NCBI RefSeq assembly: GCF_000802245.2
Contig: NZ_CP021080.1
Span: forward strand, 6,324,001 to 6,388,000
Direction: 5' to 3'
Source of the DNA: Streptomyces pluripotens
GTDB lineage: Bacteria; Actinomycetota; Actinomycetes; Streptomycetales; Streptomycetaceae
Length of the DNA stretch: 64,000 bases
Shown here: positions 34,579 through 42,864 of the stretch, one piece after another
Position numbering within the stretch: position 1 is the first letter of the stretch
Layout: each line of letters starts with the position of its first letter
Notes under the pieces: model-generated
Told to the model about the DNA's origin: nothing
The model's input: the letters and a program-made list of their open reading frames with translations, nothing else
Database searches by the model: none
Position numbers and translations under genes: made by a program

Positions 34579-35283
34579 ATGAACGACGACTCTCCGGTCG
34601 CGCTCGTCACTGGTGGTGGTAGTGGGATAGGTGCCGCCGTGGCACGTCAGCTCCTGGCTGCAGGGCATCGGGTCACCGTCACCGGACGCTCGCAACAGCG
34701 GCTGCGCGACTTCGCTGACGGGCTCGGCAACCCGGAGGAACTGCAGACGGTCGTCGGTGACGCGTCCGCCTTCGACGAAATACAGAATGCTGTCGACCGT
34801 ACACTCACGGCATACGGTCGACTGGATATCGTTGTCGCCAACGCCGGTATCGCCACCCACGATTCCGTCGCTGATGGCGACCCGGCCGGCTGGACCGAGA
34901 TGGTGCTCACCAATGTCCTCGGACCTGCCCTGCTCATCAGGGCTTCCGTGCAGGCCCTGAAGGAGACTCGCGGCCGGATCGTCCTCATCGGCAGCGTCGC
35001 CGGTTTCGTGAATTCGCCCGGCAACATCTACGGGGCGACCAAGTGGGCGGTCACTGGGCTCGCCGAGAACACCCGGCGCCAGGTGACGGACTTCGGTATC
35101 GGGGTGACACTCGTTGCCCCCGGCCGGGTGGAGACCCCCTTCTGGGACGGCCGGGGCAGCCTGCCCCCCGGGCACCTCCTCACCGCGGACCAGGTCGCCG
35201 ACTCGATCGTCTGGGCCATCCGTCAGCCTGCCGGGGTCGACGTCAACACCGTGGTCGTACGTCCGCTGGGACAGCCCAACTGA
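34579..35283 (+). CDS. short-chain dehydrogenase/reductase
   Basis: A 234-residue classical SDR using NAD(P)H. Cofactor motif TGGGSGIG (about 11-18), NAG at 88-90, catalytic Ser139, Tyr151 and Lys155 (YGATK). Arg37 after the second strand (TVTGRS) suggests NADP preference. It most resembles the YdfG-like SDRs that reduce 3-hydroxy acids or carbonyls. CAGGGGGAC precedes ATG 34579. Monocistronic. Confidence 0.92.
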   Translation: MNDDSPVALVTGGGSGIGAAVARQLLAAGHRVTVTGRSQQRLRDFADGLGNPEELQTVVGDASAFDEIQNAVDRTLTAYGRLDIVVANAGIATHDSVADGDPAGWTEMVLTNVLGPALLIRASVQALKETRGRIVLIGSVAGFVNSPGNIYGATKWAVTGLAENTRRQVTDFGIGVTLVAPGRVETPFWDGRGSLPPGHLLTADQVADSIVWAIRQPAGVDVNTVVVRPLGQPN

Positions 35284-35585
35284 CCTGGCGTCCGGCCGGG
35301 AACACTGGATCGGCGGGACGGCCCGTGAGCGGGCCGGCCCCGCGCATTGCGGCGAGGGTCGGCGCCTGAAGGCGGACTGAAGGTCTCTATTAGGAATATT
35401 TCCTTACCTGGTGGGACAAGGTGGAGCAGCCGTCGTGTCCCGGCACCTCGCCGCTCTGAGTTCTCGAAGTCTGTGCGGATTGCGATGATTTGCAACCATG
35501 GTGAGACTGGAGGAGGCGACTGTTCCCGACAGGCCCGCCTCTGAGACGGGCACGGAGGCGGTCACCGCTCCGGGAGGCGAGACGC
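35284..35585. other. AT-richer upstream region of the dimeric-barrel gene
   Basis: 302 bases with one AT-rich segment, around 35386-35408. CGGGAGGCGAG at 35571-35581 is the ribosome site for ATG 35586. No coding frame is convincing. Confidence 0.4.
35392..35404. promoter_or_regulatory. palindrome AGGAATATTTCCT
   Basis: A 13-base palindrome (AGGAA-TAT-TTCCT) in an AT-rich island within high-GC DNA, 180 bases upstream of the next gene. Size and symmetry suit a repressor-binding site. The regulator is not known. Confidence 0.4.
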
Positions 35586-36197
35586 ATGTTCGTACGTGCG
35601 GTGTACGCGACCGGCGATCCGGCGCAGCTCGGCACGGCTGTCCGGGCTTTGAACACCCAAGGACACGATCTCCTCGAAGAACGGCCCGGCTATCGGGGCG
35701 CGGGCGTCTTCGTCGACCACGACCTCGGCAAGCTGCTCACGGTGAGCTGGTGGGAGTCGGAGGAGGCGCGGCACAACAGCGACGAAGTGATGCGTGAACG
35801 CAGGCCGACGCTGCTGGAGCCCTTCGCGGGGACGATGTCGGTGGAGAACTACGAGGTCGCGGTCTTCCAGCCCGGGCGCCGGCCCCTCACGGGTGGCGGA
35901 CTGCGGGTGTCCCGGCTGCAATTCGAGCCGGCCGGTGCGGAGCAGGTCGCCAAGACCTTCCAGACAGGCGCACTGCCCCGGCTGGAGATCCTGCCCGGAT
36001 TCGCGGGTACGGCCCTGTTCCTGGACCGTGGGCGCGGCCGTGGTATGGCCGGCACCCTCTTCGCCGACCACCGGTCACTCGTCGCGTCCCGCGCCGGGCA
36101 GGCGGTGGTGCGGCACGAGAGCGCGGTCAAGGCGCATGTGACGGTGGTCTGTCTGGAGGAGTTCGAGATCCTGCACGCGGAGGTACGCGGCGGCTGA
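35586..36197 (+). CDS. dimeric alpha/beta-barrel (ABM-like) protein, two tandem domains
   Basis: A 203-residue protein with two ferredoxin-like segments: residues 1-100 (MFVRAVYATGDPAQLG, RPGYRGAGVFVDHDLGKLLTVSWWESEEARHNSDEVM) and 105-200 (GLRVSRLQFEPAGAEQVAKTF, LPGFAGTALFLDRGRGRGMAGTLFADHRSL). The pattern GYxGxxxFxD...G...tlW.s.ea is that of antibiotic-biosynthesis-monooxygenase-like domains, duplicated in one chain. Known relatives are small oxidases or stress proteins; I cannot say which. Ends before a clear hairpin. Confidence 0.65.
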   Translation: MFVRAVYATGDPAQLGTAVRALNTQGHDLLEERPGYRGAGVFVDHDLGKLLTVSWWESEEARHNSDEVMRERRPTLLEPFAGTMSVENYEVAVFQPGRRPLTGGGLRVSRLQFEPAGAEQVAKTFQTGALPRLEILPGFAGTALFLDRGRGRGMAGTLFADHRSLVASRAGQAVVRHESAVKAHVTVVCLEEFEILHAEVRGG

Positions 36198-36216
36198 GAG
36201 GGAGTGCCGAGCAGCC

Positions 36217-36247
36217 CGACACGCGCGCGGGCTGTCCGCGCGTGTCG
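36217..36247 (+). terminator. hairpin after the dimeric-barrel gene
   Basis: Perfect 11-bp stem CGACACGCGCG / CGCGCGTGTCG with a nine-base loop, starting 20 bases after the stop codon. Confidence 0.7.
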
Positions 36248-36580
36248 CTCCTGCCCATCGTGCCGTACACGGCCCTCGCCGCGCACGCTCCATCCTCGCG
36301 CCGCCGACCGCCCGCATTTCGCGCGGCGCAGAAGCGTTCACCGCCGCCCCTGCGCCCCCGCCGCTCACGGCAGCGCGCGGCTGCTCCCCACCCCTACGGC
36401 GCACGGACATCTTTGCTGCCGGTACGGCGCACGGGTGGGGGAGCCGCATGAGCCGGTGGCATGTTCCCGTCCCCCTCGTCGAGCGGCGTACCGGCCTCCA
36501 GCCGACCCGCCAGCACGTCGTCCGAGGGCCCGCGCGGGTCCGTGGGTGCGCGGGCCGCCCAGCCGTCGTGCGGAGGGAGT

Positions 36581-36640
36581 GGAGGGGAGTGGAGTGGAGG
36601 GGAGGGGAGGGGAGGGGAGGGGAGGGGAGGGGAGGGGAGG
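36581..36640 (+). repeat. (AGGGG)n microsatellite, G-quadruplex-prone
   Basis: From about 36596 to 36640 the plus strand is uninterrupted AGGGG/GGAGG repeats, about nine units, preceded by imperfect units (GGAGT). It lies in the 500-base gap between the dimeric-barrel gene and the aldo/keto reductase, 3' of both. Many successive G4 runs on one strand allow a G-quadruplex; the copy number is likely unstable. Confidence 0.85.
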
Positions 36641-36693
36641 CCTTCGTCGGTGTGTCGCTCGATCGAGGGGGCCGGTTCGCTCGTGGGTGGCCG

Positions 36694-37530
36694 TCAGCCC
36701 ATGTCGAAGGTCGCCGGATCGGGTCCCAGGCGCCGGTCCTCGTTGAGCGCACTGACGGCCGCGAGGTCCTCGTCGTCCAGGCTGAAGTCGAAGACCTCGA
36801 TGTTCTCCTTGATCCGGGATGGCGTCACGGACTTCGGGATCACGATGTTGCCGAGCTGGACGTGCCAGCGCAGCACGATCTGGGCCGGGGTGCGGTTGTG
36901 CTTCTGCGCGATCGCGATGAGGGCCGGCACCTCCAGCAGACCCCTTCCCTGGCCGAGCGGAGACCAGGCCTCGGTGGCGATGCCCTGCTCCGCGTGGAAC
37001 GCGCGGGCTGCGTGCTGCTGCAGGTACGGGTGCAGCTCGATCTGGTTGACCGTCGGGATGACGGAAGTCTCGGAAGCCAGCCTCCGCAGGTGCTCGGGGA
37101 GGAAGTTGGACACGCCGAGGGCGCGGACACGGCCGTCGGCGTGCAGCTTCTCAAGCGCCTTGTAGGTGTCGATGTAGTTGCCCCGGGATGGCACCGGCCA
37201 GTGGATCAGGTAAAGGTCGAGGTAGTCGAGACCCAGCTTCTCCAACGACGTGTCGAAGGCGCGCAGCGTGGAGTCGTACCCTTGGTCGCTGTTCCAGAGC
37301 TTGGTGGTGACGAAGATGTCCTCGCGGGGCAGACCGGAGACGGCGATGGCCTTGCCGGTGCCTTCTTCGTTGCCGTAGATCGCGGCTGTGTCGATGCTGC
37401 GGTACCCGGACTCCAGCGCCGTGGTGACGACTCGCTCGGCCTCGGCGTCCGGCACCTGCCAGACACCGAAACCCAGCTGGGGCATCTCGACGCCGTTGTT
37501 GAGGATGATCGGGGGGACCTTGCTGCTCAC
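36694..37530 (-). CDS. aldo/keto reductase (2,5-diketo-D-gluconate reductase-like)
   Basis: A 278-residue (alpha/beta)8-barrel NADPH oxidoreductase. The catalytic tetrad is Asp47, Tyr52, Lys77 and His110, in the standard contexts SIDTAAIYGNE, TTKLWN and LYLIHWPVP. The cofactor end has IPKSVTPSRIKENIEVFDFSL. Closest by motif to DkgA/DkgB and other AKR5-type aldehyde/ketone reductases, which also detoxify methylglyoxal. The start ATG 37530 begins the family N-terminus (VPPIILNNGVEMPQLGFG). Single gene. Confidence 0.93.
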   Translation of the reverse strand: MSSKVPPIILNNGVEMPQLGFGVWQVPDAEAERVVTTALESGYRSIDTAAIYGNEEGTGKAIAVSGLPREDIFVTTKLWNSDQGYDSTLRAFDTSLEKLGLDYLDLYLIHWPVPSRGNYIDTYKALEKLHADGRVRALGVSNFLPEHLRRLASETSVIPTVNQIELHPYLQQHAARAFHAEQGIATEAWSPLGQGRGLLEVPALIAIAQKHNRTPAQIVLRWHVQLGNIVIPKSVTPSRIKENIEVFDFSLDDEDLAAVSALNEDRRLGPDPATFDMG

Positions 37531-37849
37531 GAGCTTTTTGATCCTTAGGGTCGACAGGGTGGTACTCCGTGTTACTCCCTATGCTCAACGATCATGCGCC
37601 GCGTTGCATTCCTGACCGCGGAAATCCGCTCCGGCTGACCGGCGAGTCAGCCCCGGGGCGCGCACGGCAGGGTATAGGGACCGAGGAGGGCGGCCGTGAA
37701 GCACCAGGCGTCTTCCCCGGAATCTCGCGCCAGATCCGGGGCCGCGATGGTGTGGCTGCCGCCGGGCTTGGTCCGTCCGGCCGACGGAGTTGCGCCCGTT
37801 TCCGCCTGCGTGAAAGGTCGGTACGGGACTGGGCCACGTGCGATACGGG
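37531..37849. other. gap upstream of the aldo/keto reductase
   Basis: 319 bases between two minus-strand genes. It must hold the reductase promoter; an AT-richer stretch (CCTATGCTCAACGATC) lies at 37576-37592. No gene is visible. Confidence 0.4.
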
Positions 37850-39676
37850 TCACGTGCGGTACAGGGCCTCGACCTCGTTCGTGTACGCCAGTTCGATCGC
37901 CTTCCGCTTCAGCTTCAACGACGGTGTCAGCAGGCCGTTCTCCTCGGTGAACGGCCGGGCGAGGATCCGGAAGGTGCGGATCGACTCGGCCTGTGAGACG
38001 AGGGTGTTGGCGGCGACGACCGCCCGCCGCACTTCCGCTTCCAGGCCCGGATCGCGTACCAGCTGGGCGGGAGTCATCCCGGGCTTTCCACGCAGTTGCT
38101 GCCAGTGCTCGACCGCCTCCTGGTCGAGGGTGACCAGGGCGGCGATGTAGGGGCGGTCGTTGCCGACGACGATGCACTGGTTGACCAGCGGGTGCTCGCG
38201 GACCCGTTCCTCCAGCACGCCCGGGGAGACGCTCTTGCCGCCCGAGGTCACCAGGATCTCTTTCTTCCTGCCGGTGATGGTCAGGTAACCGTCTTCGTCC
38301 AGGGAACCCAGGTCGCCGGTGGCCAGCCAGCCGTCGTGCAGCGTCTCGTCGGTGGCCTTCTGGTTGTTGAGGTAGCCCTGGAAGACATTGCCGCCGTGCA
38401 GCCAGACCTCCCCGTCGCCGGCGATGTGCACCGTGACGCCCGGGATTGCCTGACCGACCGTCCCGTACCGGGTGCGTTCGGGCGGGTTGGCGGTCGCCGC
38501 GGCCGTCGACTCGGTGAGGCCGTACCCCTCGTAGACCTGCACTCCGGCGCCCGCGAAGAACAGCCCGAGCCGGCGGTCCATCGCCGAACCGCCGGACATC
38601 GCATTCTGTATACGGCCGCCCATCGCTGCCCGCACTTTTGCGTACACCAGTTTGTCGTACAGCTGGTGCTGCATGCGCAGGCCCGCCGACGGGCCGGGCC
38701 CGATGCCCCAGGCCTTCGCCTCTGTGGCCTCCGCGTACTTCACCGCGACGTCGACTGCCTTCTCGAACGGGCCGGACTTTCCCTCCTTCTCCGCTTTTCG
38801 ACGAGCGGCGCCCAACACCTTCTCGAAGATGTAGGGCACCGCGAGGATGAACGTCGGCCGAAAGGTCGCCAGATCGGGCAGCAGTGCAGTTGCGTGCAGC
38901 TCGGGCTGGTGTCCGAAGCGGACTCGGCCGCGGATCGCGGCGACCTCCACCATGCGTCCGAAGACGTGCGCCAGTGGCAGGAACAGCAGTGTGGAGGCCT
39001 CGTCGCCCTTCCCGGAACGGAACACCGGCTCCCACCGCTGGAGCACGGTGTCCGCCTCGAACATGAAGTTGCCGTGCGACAGCACACAGCCCTTGGGGCG
39101 GCCGGTGGTTCCCGAGGTGTAGATGATCGTGGCGGCCGAGTCCGGGGTGACCGCCTCCCGATACCGGTGCGCCACCTCGTCGTCCAGATGGGCCCCGGCG
39201 TCGTAGAGCTCCTGCACACAGCCCGCGTCCAGCTGCCACAGCCGCCGCAGACGCGGTAGTCGGTCGATGACGGTGGCGATGGTCATGGCGTGGTCCTCGT
39301 GCTCCACGATCGCCGCCGACACCTCGGCGTCGTAGCACATCCAGAAACACTGCTCGGCCGAGGAGGTGGGGTACACGGGCACGACCTGGGCGCCGATGGT
39401 CCACAACGCGAAGTCGAACAGGGTCCACTCGTAGCGGGTGCGGGACATGATGGCGACGCGGTCCCCGAAGCGGACGCCGTGGGCGAGAAGTCCCTTGGCG
39501 AGCGAGAGGACCTCGTCGCGGAACTCCGCGGCGGTCACGTCCCGCCATTGTCCGGAACTGTCCTTGCGGCCGAGGGCGATGTGCAGCGGGTCCGTCAGCG
39601 CATGCTCGAAGACCACGTCGGCCAGACCGCCCACCGGCGGCACCGACGCCAACGGCGGGTTGGTGAACTCCTGCAA
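37850..39676 (-). CDS. long-chain acyl-CoA synthetase (AMP-dependent, FadD15-like)
   Basis: A 608-residue adenylate-forming enzyme that activates fatty acids to acyl-CoA. Motifs: P-loop-like TIIYTSGTTGRPKGCVLSH (about 180-198), FLPLAHVFGR, GYGLTES (adenine pocket), the GWLATGDLG loop and the hinge and lysine region GRKKEILVTSGGKSVSP, with the final catalytic Lys in SLKLKR. The C-terminal LKLKRKAIELAYTNEVEALY is typical of the FadD15 group of actinobacteria. Start is a TTG at 39676, with GAGCGAGG upstream; ATG/GTG starts further in would cut into the domain, but the start is not certain. Role: fatty acid degradation or lipid building. Confidence 0.92.
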   Translation of the reverse strand: MQEFTNPPLASVPPVGGLADVVFEHALTDPLHIALGRKDSSGQWRDVTAAEFRDEVLSLAKGLLAHGVRFGDRVAIMSRTRYEWTLFDFALWTIGAQVVPVYPTSSAEQCFWMCYDAEVSAAIVEHEDHAMTIATVIDRLPRLRRLWQLDAGCVQELYDAGAHLDDEVAHRYREAVTPDSAATIIYTSGTTGRPKGCVLSHGNFMFEADTVLQRWEPVFRSGKGDEASTLLFLPLAHVFGRMVEVAAIRGRVRFGHQPELHATALLPDLATFRPTFILAVPYIFEKVLGAARRKAEKEGKSGPFEKAVDVAVKYAEATEAKAWGIGPGPSAGLRMQHQLYDKLVYAKVRAAMGGRIQNAMSGGSAMDRRLGLFFAGAGVQVYEGYGLTESTAAATANPPERTRYGTVGQAIPGVTVHIAGDGEVWLHGGNVFQGYLNNQKATDETLHDGWLATGDLGSLDEDGYLTITGRKKEILVTSGGKSVSPGVLEERVREHPLVNQCIVVGNDRPYIAALVTLDQEAVEHWQQLRGKPGMTPAQLVRDPGLEAEVRRAVVAANTLVSQAESIRTFRILARPFTEENGLLTPSLKLKRKAIELAYTNEVEALYRT

Positions 39677-40290
39677 ACCTCGCTCCCGCTCCTCGCTGCT
39701 TGGTCACGCCCGTCATGCTCGGCACGGCGCCGTGAAAGCTACCCCACCCGGTCGACGTGCGGGAGGGGCCGGAAATCGAGCAAACCTCACGTTTTCACTG
39801 GCCAGCGGCCGGGAAATGCCCGCATATAGGGAAGATGCGGACGCAATGTTGGCGGGTCAGTAGGCTTCGGGGCCGTTATCTCCACCGAATCTGTACGGGC
39901 CGATTACGGCCCCGAGTCGCCCCTGCACGCCCCCACCGCCCGGCGGCCCCGGAGCGCGTGGTGTCGCCTGGAACCGCGGTCGCCGCCCTGGCTACCCCAC
40001 GGAGGGCCCCGAGGGATCGTGATCACCAGGCGTTCCGCCGGCGGTGCGGGTGTGCCGGAGGTTACGGGGGCGCGTAGACCGGGACCGGGCCGGCGGTCGA
40101 GTGGCGCCGGGCCCGTGTGGGGCGGCCGGGCCGTCCCTGGCGGGTGTTTCCAGGTGGTGCGGGCGGGGCCCGGCGGCAGGTGGTGACCTGGGCCGACGGG
40201 TGACCTGGGTGTGCGGTGGCCTGGACGTGCGGTCCTGGCGCCCCGCGCACCCGTGGGTCGGCGGCTGCCCACAGTGACCGGTCGGTCCGC
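39677..40290. other. 614-base gap without a gene
   Basis: Between the acyl-CoA synthetase and LysR genes, both on the minus strand. It contains a lower-GC stretch at 39785-39905 and a TAGGCT at 39861-39866 that could be a promoter, and two GGTGACCTGGG copies near 40183-40210. All open frames have a non-coding composition. Confidence 0.4.
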
Positions 40291-41187
40291 TCAGCCGCTT
40301 TGCCGCCGCAGCTGCTCCCCGCCGGCCAGGATCGCTGACGCCAGCGCGTTCGCGGCGCCCTCCGCGGGGGCCCGGCGCCGGCCGTGGACGAGGACGAAGT
40401 CGACCTTGCCCAGTTCGGGCAGGCCGGTTCGGTCCGGCAATCGGACCAGTCCGGGCGGAATCAGTCGCTGGGAATGGGCCATCACTCCGAGCCCGGCGCG
40501 TGCGGCCGCGGTCAACCCGTTGAGGCTGCCGCTCGTGCACACGATGCGCCAGTCCCGACCCTGCCGCTCCAGCGCCTCCAGCGCGCGGGCCCGGGTGATG
40601 CCGGGTGGCGGATACACGATCAGCGGGACGGGCCGGTCGGCGTCCAGGCGCAGCCGCTCGGCGCCGATCCACACCAGGTCGTCGCGCCAGACCAGTGCGC
40701 CGCGGGGATCCTCCGGGCGTCGCTTGGCCAGCACCAGGTCGAGCTTCCCCGCGGCCAAGTGTTCGTGCAGGGTGCCCGACAGCTCCACCGTCAGCTCCAG
40801 GTCGACCTCGGGGTGATCGTGGCGGAAGCCCTCAAGGATCTCCGGCAGCCGGGTGAGGACGAAGTCCTCGGAGGCCCCGAACCGCAGCCGGCCGCGCACG
40901 CGCGTGCCGGTGAAGAACGCTGTCGCTTGCTCGTGCACCTCCAGGATCCGGCGGGCGAAGCCCTGCATCGCCTCGCCGTCCTCGGTCAACTCCACCGAGT
41001 GGGTGTCCCGGGAGAACAGCTGCCGGCCGACAGCGTCCTCCAGACGGCGTACGTGCTGGCTGACCGTGGACTGCTGCAGCTCCAGACGGCGGGCAGCCTG
41101 AGTGAAGCTGAGCAGCTGAGCCACGGCCAAGAAGGTGCGCAGCTGAGTCGGGTCGTACACGACTCCGGAGCCTACACGCGTCATCAT
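40291..41187 (-). CDS. LysR family transcriptional regulator
   Basis: A 298-residue LysR regulator. N-terminal winged HTH: YDPTQLRTFLAVAQLLSFTQAARRLELQQSTVSQHVRRLEDAVGRQLFSRDT (about 11-63), followed by the substrate-binding domain (GRLRFGASEDFVLTRLPEILEGF). The start is uncertain: ATG 41187 gives a leaderless-looking protein whose start codon lies in an inverted repeat, while GTG 41160 would start at the family's usual first residue (V/MYDP). It is divergent to a BASS transporter gene, the classic arrangement of a LysR with the gene it controls. Confidence 0.92.
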   Translation of the reverse strand: MMTRVGSGVVYDPTQLRTFLAVAQLLSFTQAARRLELQQSTVSQHVRRLEDAVGRQLFSRDTHSVELTEDGEAMQGFARRILEVHEQATAFFTGTRVRGRLRFGASEDFVLTRLPEILEGFRHDHPEVDLELTVELSGTLHEHLAAGKLDLVLAKRRPEDPRGALVWRDDLVWIGAERLRLDADRPVPLIVYPPPGITRARALEALERQGRDWRIVCTSGSLNGLTAAARAGLGVMAHSQRLIPPGLVRLPDRTGLPELGKVDFVLVHGRRRAPAEGAANALASAILAGGEQLRRQSG

Positions 41188-41199
41188 GAAACATGATGA
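41181..41199. promoter_or_regulatory. LysR-type T-N11-A inverted repeat
   Basis: TCATCATG-AAA-CATGATGA: perfect eight-base inverted repeat with a three-base centre, containing the T-N11-A pattern used by LysR regulators. It lies at the 5' end of the LysR gene (over ATG 41187, or 20 bases upstream if GTG 41160 is the start), so autoregulation and control of the divergent transporter are likely. Confidence 0.6.
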
Positions 41200-41382
41200 C
41201 AGTCAGAGCGGTAAATGGGATTCCCGATCAGCGGGGGAAGGGGACCATGAAGGCAGTTCCGCAAGACCGGGATCAGCAACACCTGCCCGCACCCGCACGG
41301 AACCACACGGAGTCAACGAGGCCGTGCGGACCCGCGCGGACCTGAAAGTGCCCACACGGAGACATACAGCAATCGGAGCACC

Positions 41383-42426
41383 GTGAAACGCCTGCGCTGG
41401 CCGAGTTGGATACCGATCGACCCGTACATCGTGCTGCTGCTCGGGACGGTGGGCATCGCCACGCTCCTCCCTGCCCGGGGCCCGGCCGCCGACGTGGCTT
41501 CGGGTGCCTCCACGGCCGCCATCGCCTTCCTCTTCTTCCTCTACGGCGCCCGGCTGTCCACCCGGGAGGCAGTGAACGGACTCCGCCACTGGCGGCTTCA
41601 CGTCACCGTGCTCACCTGTACGTTCGTCATCTTCCCGATACTCGGGCTGGCCGCGCGCGGGCTGGTGCCGGCACTGCTGACCCAGCCTCTGTACCAGGGC
41701 CTGCTGTTCCTGACGCTGGTGCCGTCCACGATCCAGTCGTCCATCGCCTTCACCTCGATCGCCCGCGGAAACGTGCCCGCAGCGATCTGTGCGGGCTCCT
41801 TCTCCTCCCTCGCAGGCATCGTCGTGACCCCGCTGCTCGCGGCGGCCCTGCTCGGCAGCAGCGGCGGCGGCTTCTCCGCCGGATCGCTGGTGAAGATCGT
41901 GCTCCAGCTGCTGGTGCCGTTCCTGGCCGGGCAACTGCTGCGGCACTGGCTCGGCGGGTTCGTCGCCCGGCACAAGAGGGTCCTCGGACTGGTCGACCGC
42001 GGCTCGATCCTCCTGGTCGTCTACACCGCCTTCAGCGAGGGCGTGACCCAGGGCATCTGGCACCAGGTCGGCCTTGAACGGCTGGCCGCGCTCCTCGTCG
42101 TCGAGGCCGTCCTGCTCGCCGTGATGCTCATGCTGACCTGGTACGGGAGCAAGGCGCTCGGCTTCGGCAGAGAGGACCGGATCGCCATCCAATTCGCCGG
42201 TTCGAAGAAGTCCCTCGCCTCCGGACTTCCCATGGCGAGTGTCTTGTTCGGCGCCCATGCCTCCCTGGCCGTGCTGCCGCTGATGCTCTTCCACCAGATG
42301 CAGCTGATGGTGTGTGCGGTCATCGCCAAGCGCAGGGCCCACGATCCTGAGGAGGCGCCGGACGGACTGCGTGAGTCAGCAGCCGCCCCGCTCCGGGGAC
42401 GGGCGTCGGACCGCGCCCTTCGGTGA
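41383..42426 (+). CDS. BASS family (bile acid:sodium symporter, SLC10A7-like) transporter
   Basis: A 347-residue membrane protein with about nine to ten hydrophobic helices (for example YIVLLLGTVGIATLLPA, AAIAFLFFLYGARLSTREAVNG, LLFLTLVPSTIQSSIAFTSIARGNVPAAICAGSFSSLAGIVVTPLLAAALL). The glycine/serine-rich crossover (SIARGNVPAAIC) and the second (GSKKSLASGLPMA) are hallmarks of the SLC10A7-like branch, whose substrates are little known. GTG 41383 is the start and the LysR operator lies about 190 bases upstream. Probably a Na+-coupled organic-anion carrier under LysR control. Confidence 0.9.
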   Translation: MKRLRWPSWIPIDPYIVLLLGTVGIATLLPARGPAADVASGASTAAIAFLFFLYGARLSTREAVNGLRHWRLHVTVLTCTFVIFPILGLAARGLVPALLTQPLYQGLLFLTLVPSTIQSSIAFTSIARGNVPAAICAGSFSSLAGIVVTPLLAAALLGSSGGGFSAGSLVKIVLQLLVPFLAGQLLRHWLGGFVARHKRVLGLVDRGSILLVVYTAFSEGVTQGIWHQVGLERLAALLVVEAVLLAVMLMLTWYGSKALGFGREDRIAIQFAGSKKSLASGLPMASVLFGAHASLAVLPLMLFHQMQLMVCAVIAKRRAHDPEEAPDGLRESAAAPLRGRASDRALR

Positions 42427-42439
42427 TCGTCCCGCCTAC

Positions 42440-42810
42440 GGGCCCACCTGTTCCCGGCCGGGCTCACCGTCGGTCGTACGGGAGACTCGCGGCGAGCGGC
42501 CGGAACGGATCCAGGCCTGTCCACGGCGGTCGCGCCGTCCGGCAGGGGCGAAGCCATGGTCTCGAGCAGCAGGGCGAAGTCCGCGTACCCGTGCCCGAAG
42601 CAGAGCCCGGTCACCCGGTCGCCTGCGCGGAAACGGTTCGGAAACGGTTCACTCCCTCACCGGCCGAGACGACCTCGCCGTCGATCTCGACGCCCCGCTG
42701 GACCGGTTCGGCACCTCGTTGACCTTGCGGACCACCGGCAGGGGGAGTCCGACAGCTTCGCGGCGCACCAGCACCTCGCCTCGACCGGGTGTCGGGACGG
42801 GAGTCTCTTC
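42440..42810 (-). pseudogene. relic of a quinone oxidoreductase / zinc-free alcohol dehydrogenase
   Basis: Minus-strand pieces from different frames read like the start of an MDR enzyme: ETPVPTPGRGEVLVRREAVG then LPLPVVRKVNEVP (about 42810-42705), VEIDGEVVSAGEGVNRFR (about 42690-42640) and VTGLCFGHGYADFALLLETM (about 42617-42555). The frame changes twice and the Rossmann and C-terminal domains are missing. So it is an N-terminal fragment, truncated next to the BASS transporter gene. Confidence 0.6.
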
Positions 42811-42864
42811 CAGGAACAGCGGGCCGCAGGTCCCGTGCGGGAGCGGCCGGTCCCAGGAACCCCG

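Noticed and set aside
36581..36640. Coding repeat in frames across the AGGGG tract
   Set aside because: Frames read only Gly/Glu/Arg or their complements with no start and are interrupted by no conserved sequence; a microsatellite is enough.
40044..40277. Small frames in the gap before the LysR gene
   Set aside because: No ribosome site, Arg/Gly/Pro composition, shared by all frames of this GC-rich stretch.
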